DNA from: Porticoccaceae bacterium
Lineage (GTDB): Bacteria; Pseudomonadota; Gammaproteobacteria; Pseudomonadales; Porticoccaceae
Assembly: GCA_029252555.1 (NCBI GenBank)
Contig: JAQXBF010000039.1
Span: 62,001-126,000 of the forward strand
DNA: 64,000 nucleotides
Direction of reading: 5' to 3'
The notes beneath the pieces were generated by a model that was given only the letters and a program-made list of their open reading frames with translations, was not told the DNA's origin and made no database searches. Position numbers and translations under genes: made by a program. Positions 37,401 to 45,146 of this stretch are shown here, piece by piece; position 1 is the first letter of the stretch, and the number at the start of each line of letters is the position of its first letter.

Positions 37401-37767
37401 ATTTGTTGGTCTGTTGCCGCTGTTATTTGAAACCAGTGTGCAGGCGCAGTTTGTTATTCCAATGGCGTTGTCATTGAGTTTCGGTATTCTTTTTGCTTCT
37501 TCGATAACACTCCTGCTGATTCCCTGCCTGTATTTGGTGGTTGAGAAAAATCATCGGTTTGTCAGTGTAATACTACTCGTGCCTCTAATGATCGCTGCAA
37601 GCTACTTTCTGGTATTTGTTGGAATTATGTCAATGGCGCTATTTTTAGCCATCGCTATCCTGCTGTTTATTATCGGCGTGGTGCTATTTGTGGCCAAATT
37701 CTTTGGCTATTTCCCTGAGCCTCAGTCAGTCACTGTTAGTCAGGGGGCTTTTGAGGGAGCTAACTAG
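34429..37767 (+). CDS. RND family efflux transporter permease
   Basis: This 1112-residue protein has the RND layout of twelve membrane helices and two large periplasmic loops (about residues 35-330 and 560-870). Conserved segments include AAPVEVEKGVILPMESAL, GIVVDDAIVIGES in the fourth helix with the proton-relay acidic pair, and GVVVNDSLILVEFANRGRAEG. It is of the AcrB/MexB-like hydrophobic and amphiphilic efflux type (multidrug, bile salts or other). Substrates cannot be predicted. It has a GTG start overlapping the adaptor stop, and an imperfect hairpin terminator follows. Confidence 0.93.
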   Translation: MIDKINGGLIGWFTKNPVAANLVMILTFCAGALALTNISKEMFPRTEVRMISVTAPYPGAAPVEVEKGVILPMESALEGLQGIKKIRSDANRDFARISLEIEPNEDINEVMTLVENRIDGITNLPDDLEKPTVKRAKRNLWALGISVYGDMTERQKKLLGDEIHDEVLALGPVKEVSLWGAGRYEISIEVREDRLKELNLTLSEVASAVRSSSLDLPAGMIRTESGNVLVRTEGKSYYGSDFENIVVRSDRDGTQLLLSDVANVRDEFTESIYTNRFDRKSAFTVGVFSLEGQNLLDISEAAHQYVDKKADSLPEGVSIAVFNDEAYYLNGRLTMMSENLLMGGFLVALVLGMFLNLKVAFWVILGIPVSFAGAFWLMPFGGVTVNIMSLFAFIMVLGIVVDDAIVIGESVYSEVKADFKRVSASGQLNGGVYQAPVDTVIRGVKRVATPSTIGVLTTMAAFAPIIFIGGSFDGFTRAIGIVVILCLTFSLIESKLILPAHLVGLKFGEQSKGLVGKINGYQRSIASRLESFIENTYRPGLQKALVNRYVTLAGFLGVLIIVLGAVSSGVARFEFFPNVPGDDVRANIVMQDGASAESLNETVDIIERSIIDIDEQYRQGNPDSQGLVEHVSFFVRDDTNVSFRLVLTKSEFRSVSAVDIAQQWREDVGLLPDVREQRYSATDGPSGAKISLSLSGSNPEQLTNAGIELQQYLTQFPGVYDIYNSQGSGSKEVLIKLKPYASQVGVSLRDVAVQVRQAFYGEEVQRVQRDSDTVKVMVRYPIEDRRSIATLENMLIRTANGQAIEIGQVADISLGLGLTSIDRLDRKRTVTITADVEEDKVQSGDVVRDARTKFIPQLMEKYPSVGFRLSGGTQEQSEYYVKMGVGFLLALFMIYGLLAVPLRSYLQPIVIMSVIPFGFIGAVIGHILFGMSVNMLSIFGIIALAGVVVNDSLILVEFANRGRAEGLSAEEAIVNAGTKRFRAILLTTLTTFVGLLPLLFETSVQAQFVIPMALSLSFGILFASSITLLLIPCLYLVVEKNHRFVSVILLVPLMIAASYFLVFVGIMSMALFLAIAILLFIIGVVLFVAKFFGYFPEPQSVTVSQGAFEGAN

Positions 37768-37782
37768 TTTCTTGTTGATCAG

Positions 37783-37839
37783 GCCCTCCTAGAGTTATAG
37801 CGGTTGCCCGTGCAGCTGCTATAGCTAGTTCAGGGCTTT
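37783..37839 (+). terminator. Imperfect hairpin after RND pump
   Basis: GCCCT-CCTAG-TTATAG at the start pairs with CTATAG-CTAG-AGGGC at the end, with mismatches, followed by TTTAA. It begins about 16 nt after the RND stop and separates the pump from the adaptor pseudogene. Confidence 0.45.
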
Positions 37840-37914
37840 AATCAGAAAACCTGCGTATTAAATCACTGTGTTCAGGATTCGGACGCAAAATAACCCAAGG
37901 ACAGGAACTCCCTC

Positions 37915-38646
37915 TTGAAAAGGAACTTTAAGACCTTATTGCCAATTGCGATTATTGGCGTCGCGGTTGTTATCTCAATCGTTATGAATTTACTCAAGCC
38001 ACCGCCCATTAAGGCCGAATCACCAGATACAGCTCTGGTGGTAAAAACTCAGATTTTAAATCGAACTGAGGCGGTTCTCTCGGTGGAATCTCAGGGTACG
38101 GTATTGCCACGCACCCAAACCTCATTGGTCTCTGGAGTATCGGGCACTGCTTTGCAGGTGTCGCCACAGTTTGTTGTTGGCGGCACTTTTAAGGCTGGCG
38201 ACCTGTCACTTCAGATCGACCCCACCGACTACCAAGTGGCCCTGCAAAGAGCCAAAGCTAAATTGATCAGCATGAACGCCCAGTTGACCTTTGAGCGGGC
38301 CCGCGCAACACAGGCTGAACAGGAATGGGCTATAACTGGCCGTCCCGCTGAAGAGGCACCTTTATTAGCGCTGCGCAAACCCTATTTAGAAGAAGCTCGC
38401 GCCAATGTGCTGCAGGCCGAGGCCGAAGTGACTCAGGCGCAACTCAAGCTGGAGCGAACAACCATCCGAGTACCTTACACAGGCATGGTGGCCTAGAAAT
38501 TAGTGGATCTGGGCCAATATGTGACCCTAGGCGCAAATTTGGGGCAGACCTTTGCTATTGATTTTCCCGAGGTGCGATTGCCTCTGACAAAGCGTGATCT
38601 TTCTATGATGAACAGTTTTTCAATTCAGGGCGATTTTCTGAAACAA
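37915..38646 (+). pseudogene. Degraded RND adaptor pseudogene (internal amber stop)
   Basis: The frame begins with TTG at 37915 and reads an adaptor very like the one at 33.3 kb (anchor TLLPIAIIGVAVVISIVMNL; ESQGTVLPRTQTSLVSGVSG; EEAPLLALRKPYLEEARANVLQAE). A TAG codon at 38494-38496 falls where the paralogue has a lysine codon (PYTGMVA-stop-KLVDLGQYV). Homology resumes in the same frame and ends near 38646; the last half of the gene is missing. No RND pump follows. It is most likely a dead tandem copy, unless the TAG is a sequencing error, in which case it would still be truncated. Confidence 0.85.
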
Positions 38647-38791
38647 CCAAAATGCAATCCTCAGACACAATCGAGAGTAAAGCCAGCCACAAGCAATGGG
38701 CTAACTGATGAAAACAGCCGTAAAAACCTGCACACAGAACAGGTTGCGGCTACAATAGCGCTTCGCTATTTAATCAATCGCCGGAGTTTGT

Positions 38792-39388
38792 TTGGTGCTT
38801 CGCTTTATCGAATCTTCAAAGTTACCCACCCGCTGGGGCACCTTTGATATCCATGGCTTTGAAGACCCTTTTAAGGGTAAAGAGCATATTGCCATTACCA
38901 TGGGAAACTGTGCTGCAGATGAGCCCCTGCTGATTAGAATCCACTCTGAATGCCTCACCGGCGATGCGCTGGGTAGCTTGCGTTGTGATTGTGGAGAGCA
39001 GTTGCAAGAAGCAATGAAGCGTATTTCTGAGTTGGGTCGCGGCGCTATTTTATATCTGCGCCAAGAGGGCCGTGGCATCGGTTTGGTCAATAAGATCCGC
39101 GCTTACAATCTTCAGGACCAGGGTGCGGACACGGTTGAAGCCAATGAGCGATTGGGTTTTGGTGCTGATATGCGTGATTATTCTATCTGTGCCCCTATGC
39201 TAGAGCACCTGGGTGCCGCTGAAGTTCGTTTGATGACCAATAACCCGCGCAAGATTAAGGCCCTGAAGGAGCTGGGTATTAATGTGGTGGATCGCGAGCC
39301 GATTCAGGCCGACAGCAACCCTCACAATGTTCAGTATCTGTCGACCAAAGCGGGCAAGTTAGGTCATATGTTTAAGGAAGAGAAATGA
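38792..39388 (+). CDS. ribA: GTP cyclohydrolase II
   Basis: This 198-residue enzyme opens GTP to start riboflavin synthesis. The zinc ligands are Cys54, Cys65 and Cys67 in [20 protein letters not shown], followed by [29 protein letters not shown] and [10 protein letters not shown]. Length matches E. coli RibA (196 aa). It starts at TTG or the next GTG after CGGAG and overlaps hisF by 4 nt. It complements the inactive-looking cyclohydrolase domain of RibBX. Confidence 0.95.
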   Translation: MVLRFIESSKLPTRWGTFDIHGFEDPFKGKEHIAITMGNCAADEPLLIRIHSECLTGDALGSLRCDCGEQLQEAMKRISELGRGAILYLRQEGRGIGLVNKIRAYNLQDQGADTVEANERLGFGADMRDYSICAPMLEHLGAAEVRLMTNNPRKIKALKELGINVVDREPIQADSNPHNVQYLSTKAGKLGHMFKEEK

Positions 39389-40155
39389 GCCTAGCCAAGC
39401 GTATTATTCCCTGTCTGGATGTGGATAAAGGCCGTGTGGTTAAAGGTGTCCAGTTTGTTGATATTCGCGATGCCGGTGACCCTGTTGAGGTGGCTCGCCG
39501 CTACAACGAGCAGGGCGCAGATGAAATTACCTTTCTCGATATTACCGCCAGCCATGAAGACCGCGATACCACATTGCACACGGTGGAACGCATGGCTGGA
39601 GAGGTCTTTATCCCATTGACCGTAGGCGGTGGTGTCCGCGAGTTGCAGGATATTCGCAATCTGTTAAATGCCGGGGCCGATAAAGTGGCTATAAATTCTG
39701 CGGCTATTAAAAACCCGGAGTTTGTCCGTGAGGCCGCCGATAAATTTGGTTCTCAATGCATTGTTGTGGCTATTGATGCCAAGCAGATTAAGCTGGGCGA
39801 TAACGCCCGCTGGGAAATCTTTACCCATGGTGGTCGCAAGCCTACCGGTATTGATGCTATTGAATGGGCAGAGAAAATGACGGCTTATGGTGCAGGCGAA
39901 CTATTGCTAACCAGCATGGATCGCGATGGCACCAAAAATGGTTTTGATCTCAAGCTGACTTCGCGCATAAGTGATGCTGTCAATGTGCCCGTTATCGCCT
40001 CTGGGGGTGTTGGCAATCTGCAGCATCTTGTAGATGGCGTGGTGGAGGGCAAAGCCGATGCTGTTTTGGCGGCCAGTATCTTCCATTTTGGCGAGCACAC
40101 AGTTCCAGAAGCCAAGCAGTATATGGCCGAGCGCGGAATTAATGTTCGTCTCTAA
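39385..40155 (+). CDS. hisF: Imidazole glycerol phosphate synthase subunit HisF
   Basis: The 256-residue TIM barrel makes imidazole glycerol phosphate and AICAR in histidine synthesis, with ammonia from HisH. Asp12 in [15 protein letters not shown] and the Asp of VVAIDAK (about 131) are the catalytic pair. [10 protein letters not shown] and [11 protein letters not shown] bind phosphate. It is separated from any other his gene in this window, which is unusual because hisF normally follows hisA; ribA is its operon partner (4-nt overlap). Confidence 0.95.
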   Translation: MSLAKRIIPCLDVDKGRVVKGVQFVDIRDAGDPVEVARRYNEQGADEITFLDITASHEDRDTTLHTVERMAGEVFIPLTVGGGVRELQDIRNLLNAGADKVAINSAAIKNPEFVREAADKFGSQCIVVAIDAKQIKLGDNARWEIFTHGGRKPTGIDAIEWAEKMTAYGAGELLLTSMDRDGTKNGFDLKLTSRISDAVNVPVIASGGVGNLQHLVDGVVEGKADAVLAASIFHFGEHTVPEAKQYMAERGINVRL

Positions 40156-40223
40156 CCTATTTGCCTTTTAAATAGGCATAGCTCTACCCTTCTGTTTCCC
40201 CATGAAATTTTTAAGCACGAAAG

Positions 40224-40245
40224 AAACCGCGCTTGCGCACGGTTT
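40224..40245. terminator. Hairpin between hisF and chrR
   Basis: AAACCG and CGGTTT flank GCGC-type inner pairs, with a pyrimidine-rich tail (CTTTCG) on the minus strand, 36 nt after the chrR stop. It may end both convergent transcripts. Confidence 0.4.
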
Positions 40246-40280
40246 ACATAGGGTACTGCTTTTTGAGGCGACCAAAACAC

Positions 40281-40952
40281 TTACATCGGGCTGATTCGCA
40301 ATAACGGTTTCATCAAGAACCCTAGGGGATTTGTTAGCTTAATCGGAGCTTCAAGTGCAGACAGACAAATACATTCGCCGTTTTGGGCACCCATTGGCTG
40401 GTGAACATCACCGGGCTGGCGAGTCAAAAAGTCGCCCTCTTTGTACACTGCCGACTCGTCCGAAAAGCTGCCTTTTAAAACAACCGTGTACTCCAAGCCA
40501 TGGTGATCATGCTTGGGCGTCTTGCCGCCAGCACAGATTCGGTGCAGGGCAACCTCAAAGTCTTTTTGACCGGTTTTAAACCGCGCTATATCAACCGAGG
40601 CAGATAGACGCTTCCAGATGGGAGTGTAGTCTTTGTTCTTGATCAGCTTGCTCACTGCCAGAGGGAAACCTGCCACTGGTTGCTCGCTAACCACTACAGC
40701 CGGCTGCTCGGCCGCCTCGGCATGATCGATCTTGGCCATAACTGTGTCAAACAGCTTGTCGTCTATTATAGCGGGCTCAGCTTCAGTCATTAACTGAGAG
40801 CCAACCTGCTCCAGACGCATTAGCTCGGTGCGGCACTGTTCACAGAAGTGCAGGTGAGCAGAGACACAGATTGATTCTGCTGTGCCAAGGGTGCCGGCAG
40901 CGAATTCTATTAACATTGCTTTGTCTGGATGATGGGTTAGGTGTTTACTCAT
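40281..40952 (-). CDS. chrR: ChrR-type zinc anti-sigma factor
   Basis: This 223-residue protein has an N-terminal zinc anti-sigma motif His33-x3-Cys37-x2-Cys40 and a C-terminal cupin (KHDHHGLEYTVVLKGSFSD with HxHx3E, and GDVHQP). This is the layout of Rhodobacter sphaeroides ChrR, which binds RpoE and releases it under singlet oxygen. It lies directly downstream of and overlaps the sigma gene by 8 nt, as expected for the pair. Length (213 aa in Rhodobacter) agrees. Confidence 0.92.
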   Translation of the reverse strand: MSKHLTHHPDKAMLIEFAAGTLGTAESICVSAHLHFCEQCRTELMRLEQVGSQLMTEAEPAIIDDKLFDTVMAKIDHAEAAEQPAVVVSEQPVAGFPLAVSKLIKNKDYTPIWKRLSASVDIARFKTGQKDFEVALHRICAGGKTPKHDHHGLEYTVVLKGSFSDESAVYKEGDFLTRQPGDVHQPMGAQNGECICLSALEAPIKLTNPLGFLMKPLLRISPM

Positions 40953-41607
40953 GGGTTAACTCGTCTTGGTATTCTGGGGAGACAAGAATCTGCATCTTTT
41001 GCAGAGCTAGTCGAACTCTTGATTTAACAGTTCCCAGCGGTAAGCCAAGCTCTTCCGAGGCTTCGGCGTGGGATTTTCCTTCCAGATAGACCTTACGCAG
41101 AATCTCATCCTGCTCTTTTGGCAGCTGCGAAAGCGACTCTTGAACCTTGCTCTCGCTGCGTTTTTGTCTCAGCAGAGAAACCGGCGTGTCTTCGTCCGGT
41201 TCATGCCAATAGTCTTCATTTTCTAGAGGGAGGTGTTGGGTGTTACTCTTGCGGCGTAACATATCAATGCGGCAGTTTCGCGCTACGGTATAAATCCAGG
41301 TCGTTGCCGATGCTTTCTCTGAATTATAACCGGCGGCCTTCTGCCACACTTTAATCATTACTTCCTGCACAAGATCTTCGCTTAATCCAGGAAACCAGCC
41401 TTGATGGCGGTTGGCCTGGGCAAAGCTTTTGAGTAAGGGTGCAAAATGATTAAAAAGCTGAGCAAAGGCCTGACGATCGCGATCTTCACCCACAGAAATC
41501 AAAAGAAGACTCCACTCGTCTGAGCGCTTCTCAGGGGCATTTAAAACTGCGACTTTGCCAGTCACCTGATTATTGTTATCTACGATATCGACGGTTTTTC
41601 TCAACAT
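40945..41607 (-). CDS. rpoE: ECF sigma factor, RpoE/ChrR type
   Basis: The 220-residue product has sigma region 2 (RQAFAQLFNHFAPLLKSF, EDLVQEVMIKVWQKA, TWIYTVARNCRIDMLRR) and region 4 (LSQLPKEQDEILRKVYLEGKSHAEASEELGLPLGTVKSRVRLALQ). It belongs with the ECF factors whose anti-sigma is ChrR, which respond to singlet oxygen. A TGATCC-N18-TAAAGG element precedes it, indicating autoregulation. The N-terminal about 30 residues are extra to the core and the true start could be a little later. Confidence 0.9.
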   Translation of the reverse strand: MLRKTVDIVDNNNQVTGKVAVLNAPEKRSDEWSLLLISVGEDRDRQAFAQLFNHFAPLLKSFAQANRHQGWFPGLSEDLVQEVMIKVWQKAAGYNSEKASATTWIYTVARNCRIDMLRRKSNTQHLPLENEDYWHEPDEDTPVSLLRQKRSESKVQESLSQLPKEQDEILRKVYLEGKSHAEASEELGLPLGTVKSRVRLALQKMQILVSPEYQDELTHE

Positions 41608-41634
41608 GCTTTCAATCCTTCTGCTACCTTAACA

Positions 41635-41664
41635 CCTTTACGAGGCTTTGGGCCTTTTGGATCA
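41635..41664 (-). promoter_or_regulatory. Predicted sigma-E autoregulatory promoter of rpoE-chrR
   Basis: On the minus strand TGATCC (41659-41664) and TAAAGG (41635-41640) are separated by exactly 18 nt, ending 27 nt before the sigma gene ATG. TGATCC is the -35 element known for RpoE/ChrR-controlled genes in Rhodobacter. Confidence 0.65.
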
Positions 41665-41743
41665 CCCAAACTGCTCTGCCTAGACAGTTTCAATGTGCTG
41701 ATAACACTGTATTATCGAGGGCATCAAAAAAAACGAGCCTGAA

Positions 41744-42667
41744 ATGTCCAGAAAACTGCCGCCTCTCAATGCACTGCGCACCTTTGAAGCCGCTGCACGC
41801 CTGTCCAGTTTTACCAGTGCTGCCGAAGAGCTGTGTGTTACCCACGGGGCTGTGAGCCAGCAAATTAAAACCCTGGAAGACTATTTTGGTCAGCCCTTAT
41901 TTGACCGAGTTCAGGGTAAGGTGGTGCTCAACAGTGCCGGGATCGATTTGCTGCCGGCTATCAGTAGCAGCTTGGATCGCATTGAAACTGCCAGTTCAAA
42001 AATTAGTCTGGGCAGCGAGTCTGAAATATTAACGGTTAATTTAACGACCACCTTTGCCTCTAATTGGCTTATTACTCGATTGCGTGATTTCCAGCAGCGG
42101 CATTCGGATATTGTGGTGCATCTGGCACCCTCCCCAACCTTTCCCGACAGCTTGGGCAGGGGTGTCGATGTGGCGATTCGCTGGGGAGCCACTAATGTGG
42201 CCAATGTGAAAGTGGAGAAGTTAATTGACGTAGATACCTTTGTCGCCTGTGCCCCGAGCCTGATAAATGGTGAAAAGCCATTGCGCAGGCCCAAAGATTT
42301 ACTTGATCACAGTTTGATCCATGATGACGATGGGCAGGCCTGGCAGATTTTATTGCAGGAGCTTGGGGTGGAGGGGCCTAAGGTGGCCAAAGGCCTGTTC
42401 TATGCAGACTCTGGTCTGGCGCTTCAAGAAGCGGTTGAGGGTAATGGGTTAATCGTAGCCGGGAGCCTGTTAGCAGCGCAGGATTTGGAGGCTGGCCGTC
42501 TGGTGATTCCGTTTGACTGTTTTATCCCCCATCGCAAAGACTACCATCTCTATTATCCCGCGCACTCTGCCAGCCAGCGCAAGGTGGCTCTTTTTAGTGC
42601 CTGGATCCATGAGCAGGCTGCTAGTTACCAAAATATTCCTAATGATTATGGCCGTTTTATGGTTTGA
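41744..42667 (+). CDS. LysR-type regulator, GcvA-like
   Basis: This 307-residue protein has an N-terminal winged helix-turn-helix (LPPLNALRTFEAAARLSSFTSAAEELCVTHGAVSQQIKTLE) and a LysR effector domain. The N-terminus is very like GcvA, the glycine-cleavage regulator, but many GcvA-like paralogues control unrelated catabolic genes. It is divergent from rpoE-chrR and lies upstream, in the same direction, of the aminotransferase-BKACE locus, whose likely regulator it is. A palindrome at 42750-42764 may be its operator. Confidence 0.88.
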   Translation: MSRKLPPLNALRTFEAAARLSSFTSAAEELCVTHGAVSQQIKTLEDYFGQPLFDRVQGKVVLNSAGIDLLPAISSSLDRIETASSKISLGSESEILTVNLTTTFASNWLITRLRDFQQRHSDIVVHLAPSPTFPDSLGRGVDVAIRWGATNVANVKVEKLIDVDTFVACAPSLINGEKPLRRPKDLLDHSLIHDDDGQAWQILLQELGVEGPKVAKGLFYADSGLALQEAVEGNGLIVAGSLLAAQDLEAGRLVIPFDCFIPHRKDYHLYYPAHSASQRKVALFSAWIHEQAASYQNIPNDYGRFMV

Positions 42668-42749
42668 GGGCTGTTTGCTGGGCTTATAGGTCGAATGCTT
42701 TTTCTTGCTTTCGCTGGATCAAGATAGCGGTTCTTTATATTGATGCTAT

Positions 42750-42764
42750 GTTAGAAATTCTAAC
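42750..42764. promoter_or_regulatory. Palindromic operator candidate (GTTAGAAATTCTAAC)
   Basis: The 15-bp sequence is a perfect palindrome around a central A and contains T-N11-A, the core of LysR sites. It lies about 87 nt before the aminotransferase start and 83 nt after the LysR gene. Confidence 0.5.
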
Positions 42765-42850
42765 AAGTTATGCTAAAAATTATCGATTGCTGCAGCCTTT
42801 GTGCTGGTATTAAGCTAACAGCCTAATATCGTTAATGAGATACCAGATAA

Positions 42851-44203
42851 ATGTTGCAGTCCCCAAGTCGTATTTTCCACCGCAATCTAAAGTCTAATCT
42901 ACCTGTTGCCAAGGCAGGTGATGGGGTTTATATCCTTGATCAACAGGGTAACCGTTACTTGGATGCCTGCGGTGGTGCTGCGGTTTCTTGTCTGGGCCAC
43001 GGTCACCCCAGGGTGATTGGCTCAATCAAGCGTCAGCTTGATTCTATGGCCTATGCTCACAGCGGCTTTTTTACTTCGGAACCCGGTGAAGAGCTAGCCG
43101 AGTTTTTGGCCCAGCGGGCACCAGAGGGCATTGAGCATGTCTATTTTCTTTCTGGTGGCTCTGAAGCAGTGGAAGCGGCGCTTAAAATGGCGCGGCAGTA
43201 TTTTCTTGAGGCCGATCAGCCCAGTAAACAAAAGTTTATTGCCCGCCGACAAAGCTATCACGGCAATACATTGGGTGCTCTAGGTGTCAGTGGCAACAAA
43301 TGGCGCCGTCAGCAGTTTGAACCATTATTGATGGATGTTGATCATATTAGCCCCTGTTACCCCTATCGTGATCAGCGTGATGGTGAGGCTGAGCGGGACT
43401 ATGGCCTGCGTGTGGCCAATGAGCTCGAGGCTAAAATTGAAGAGATGGGGGCAGAGAATGTAATCGCCTTTATCGCCGAGCCTGTAGTGGGTGCCACCGG
43501 CGGTGTACTGGTTCCGGTGCCTGGCTATTTCAAGCGTATCCGCGAGATATGTGATCGTCACGATATTCTTTTAATACTGGATGAAGTGATGTGTGGCATG
43601 GGCCGCACCGGCTCATTGTTTGCCTGTGAACAGGAGGGGGTACGCCCTGATATTATCACTCTGGCTAAAGGGTTGGCCGGGGGTTATCAGCCTATTGGCG
43701 CGACTCTCTGCTCTAATCAAATCTACAGCCAGTTCCGTGACGGCTCCGGTGCGTTTCAGCATGGTCACACCTATGTGGGCCATGCTACGGCGTGCGCTGC
43801 CGCGCTGGCTGTACAGCAGACTATCGAAGATGAAAACCTGCTAGAAAATATCAATCGCATGGGGGAGGCTCTTAATCTAGCGCTGCATGAGCGCTTTGGT
43901 GAACACCCATTTATCGGCGATATCCGCGGGCGCGGCCTGTTCCAGGGTTTGGAATTGGTGGCGGACCGCGGCACTAAAGAGCCGCTGTCGCACCAGTTAT
44001 CTGTTGCCGCCGCGATTAAGCGACACGGCATGGCCCAAGGTCTGGCCTGTTATCCCAACAGCGGAACTATCGATGGTCTGCGCGGTGATCATATATTGCT
44101 GGCACCGCCGTACATTATCGAACACAGTCATATTGAAGAGATGACCGAGAAGCTTGGCATGGCATTGGACAGTGCATTAAAAGAGGTGGGAGTGATGGTT
44201 TGA
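42851..44203 (+). CDS. Class III (omega-type) PLP aminotransferase
   Basis: The 450-residue fold-type I enzyme has YLDACGGAAVSCLGHGHP, SGGSEAVEAALKMARQ, RRQSYHGNTLGALG, LILDEVMCGMGRTGS and ITLAKGLAGGYQP with PLP lysine Lys273. This places it among omega-amino acid/aspartate aminotransferase family proteins that act on amines away from the alpha carbon or on dialkyl amino acids. The exact substrate is not predictable. It overlaps the BKACE gene by 4 nt, suggesting that its keto product or amino substrate is a beta-keto or beta-amino acid handled by BKACE. Confidence 0.9.
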   Translation: MLQSPSRIFHRNLKSNLPVAKAGDGVYILDQQGNRYLDACGGAAVSCLGHGHPRVIGSIKRQLDSMAYAHSGFFTSEPGEELAEFLAQRAPEGIEHVYFLSGGSEAVEAALKMARQYFLEADQPSKQKFIARRQSYHGNTLGALGVSGNKWRRQQFEPLLMDVDHISPCYPYRDQRDGEAERDYGLRVANELEAKIEEMGAENVIAFIAEPVVGATGGVLVPVPGYFKRIREICDRHDILLILDEVMCGMGRTGSLFACEQEGVRPDIITLAKGLAGGYQPIGATLCSNQIYSQFRDGSGAFQHGHTYVGHATACAAALAVQQTIEDENLLENINRMGEALNLALHERFGEHPFIGDIRGRGLFQGLELVADRGTKEPLSHQLSVAAAIKRHGMAQGLACYPNSGTIDGLRGDHILLAPPYIIEHSHIEEMTEKLGMALDSALKEVGVMV

Positions 44204-45021
44204 GCTCTTTGACGCCAATGATGATTGCGGTGGCACCCAATGGTGCTCGCACGCAAAAGACTGACCATCAGGCTCTGCCCATCACGCCAGCCGAGTTAGC
44301 AGAGACTGCGGTGCAATGTCGAGATGCGGGTGCCTGCATGATTCATTTACATGTGCGAGATGCGCAGGGTGGGCACTCTCTGGATGTGGGTGCTTACAGG
44401 TTGGCCACCACAGCGGTGCGTGATGCAGTGGGGCAGGAGATGATTATTCAGGTCACCACGGAAGCCGTGGGCATTTATAATGTGGATCAGCAGATCCAGA
44501 CCGTTAAACAGTTAAAGCCTGAGGCTGTTTCACTGGCAATACGTGAGCTATGTGCTGATTCAGGGGACGAAGTTAAAGGCGCTAATTTTTTTAGTTGGTT
44601 GCAGCGAGAGAGAATTAGCCCTCAGTATATTCTTTACTCTTTGGAGGATGTGTTGCGTTTTAATTCGTTGCGGCAGCGGGGAATAATCCCTGGTGACAGA
44701 GTCTCTGTGCTCTATGTGCTTGGTCGCTACAGCGATACAGGCACATCGTCGCCGGAGGAGCTAATGCCTATGTTTCAGGCTACTGACGCTGGTGTGGTTT
44801 GGTCTGTGTGCGGTTTTGGTGCGGCCGAGGGGGCCTGTATGCTTTTGGCGGCGGACCTTGGCGGGCATGCGCGCGTCGGTTTTGAAAATAATATGCAGTT
44901 AGCTAATGGTAAATTAGCGTTAGATAACAGTGCATTAGTTGCCCAGCTTGCTTCGGGCATTGGTGGTTTGCAACGTAGAATTGCTTCGGGTTCAGAGGCT
45001 AGAGTTTTTTTAGGGCTCTGA
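44200..45021 (+). CDS. BKACE (3-keto-5-aminohexanoate cleavage family) enzyme
   Basis: This 273-residue TIM-barrel enzyme condenses acetyl-CoA with a beta-keto acid, giving acetoacetate and a new CoA ester. Zinc ligands are the two His of MIHLHVRDAQ and the Glu of VGFENN. APNGART near the N-terminus is typical. It starts at TTG, overlapping the aminotransferase stop. Different BKACE members accept quite different beta-keto acids, so the name does not mean lysine fermentation here. The aminotransferase-BKACE pair points to breakdown of an unknown amino compound. Confidence 0.9.
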   Translation: MSSLTPMMIAVAPNGARTQKTDHQALPITPAELAETAVQCRDAGACMIHLHVRDAQGGHSLDVGAYRLATTAVRDAVGQEMIIQVTTEAVGIYNVDQQIQTVKQLKPEAVSLAIRELCADSGDEVKGANFFSWLQRERISPQYILYSLEDVLRFNSLRQRGIIPGDRVSVLYVLGRYSDTGTSSPEELMPMFQATDAGVVWSVCGFGAAEGACMLLAADLGGHARVGFENNMQLANGKLALDNSALVAQLASGIGGLQRRIASGSEARVFLGL

Positions 45022-45146
45022 AAGCGTCAAGAGGTGATAAAAAAAGGATGTAGGGAGTGACGAAGGGTTTTTATTCGTCGGATAGAAGAATATGCTGCTT
45101 GAGTAGCATCAAAGTAAAAACAAATACAATTTTTTTGGGGAGTAAC

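Noticed and set aside
38503-38847. Independent 114-aa gene after the amber stop
   Set aside because: It is the same frame as the adaptor upstream, matches its paralogue for 48 codons, then becomes unrelated sequence and overlaps ribA.
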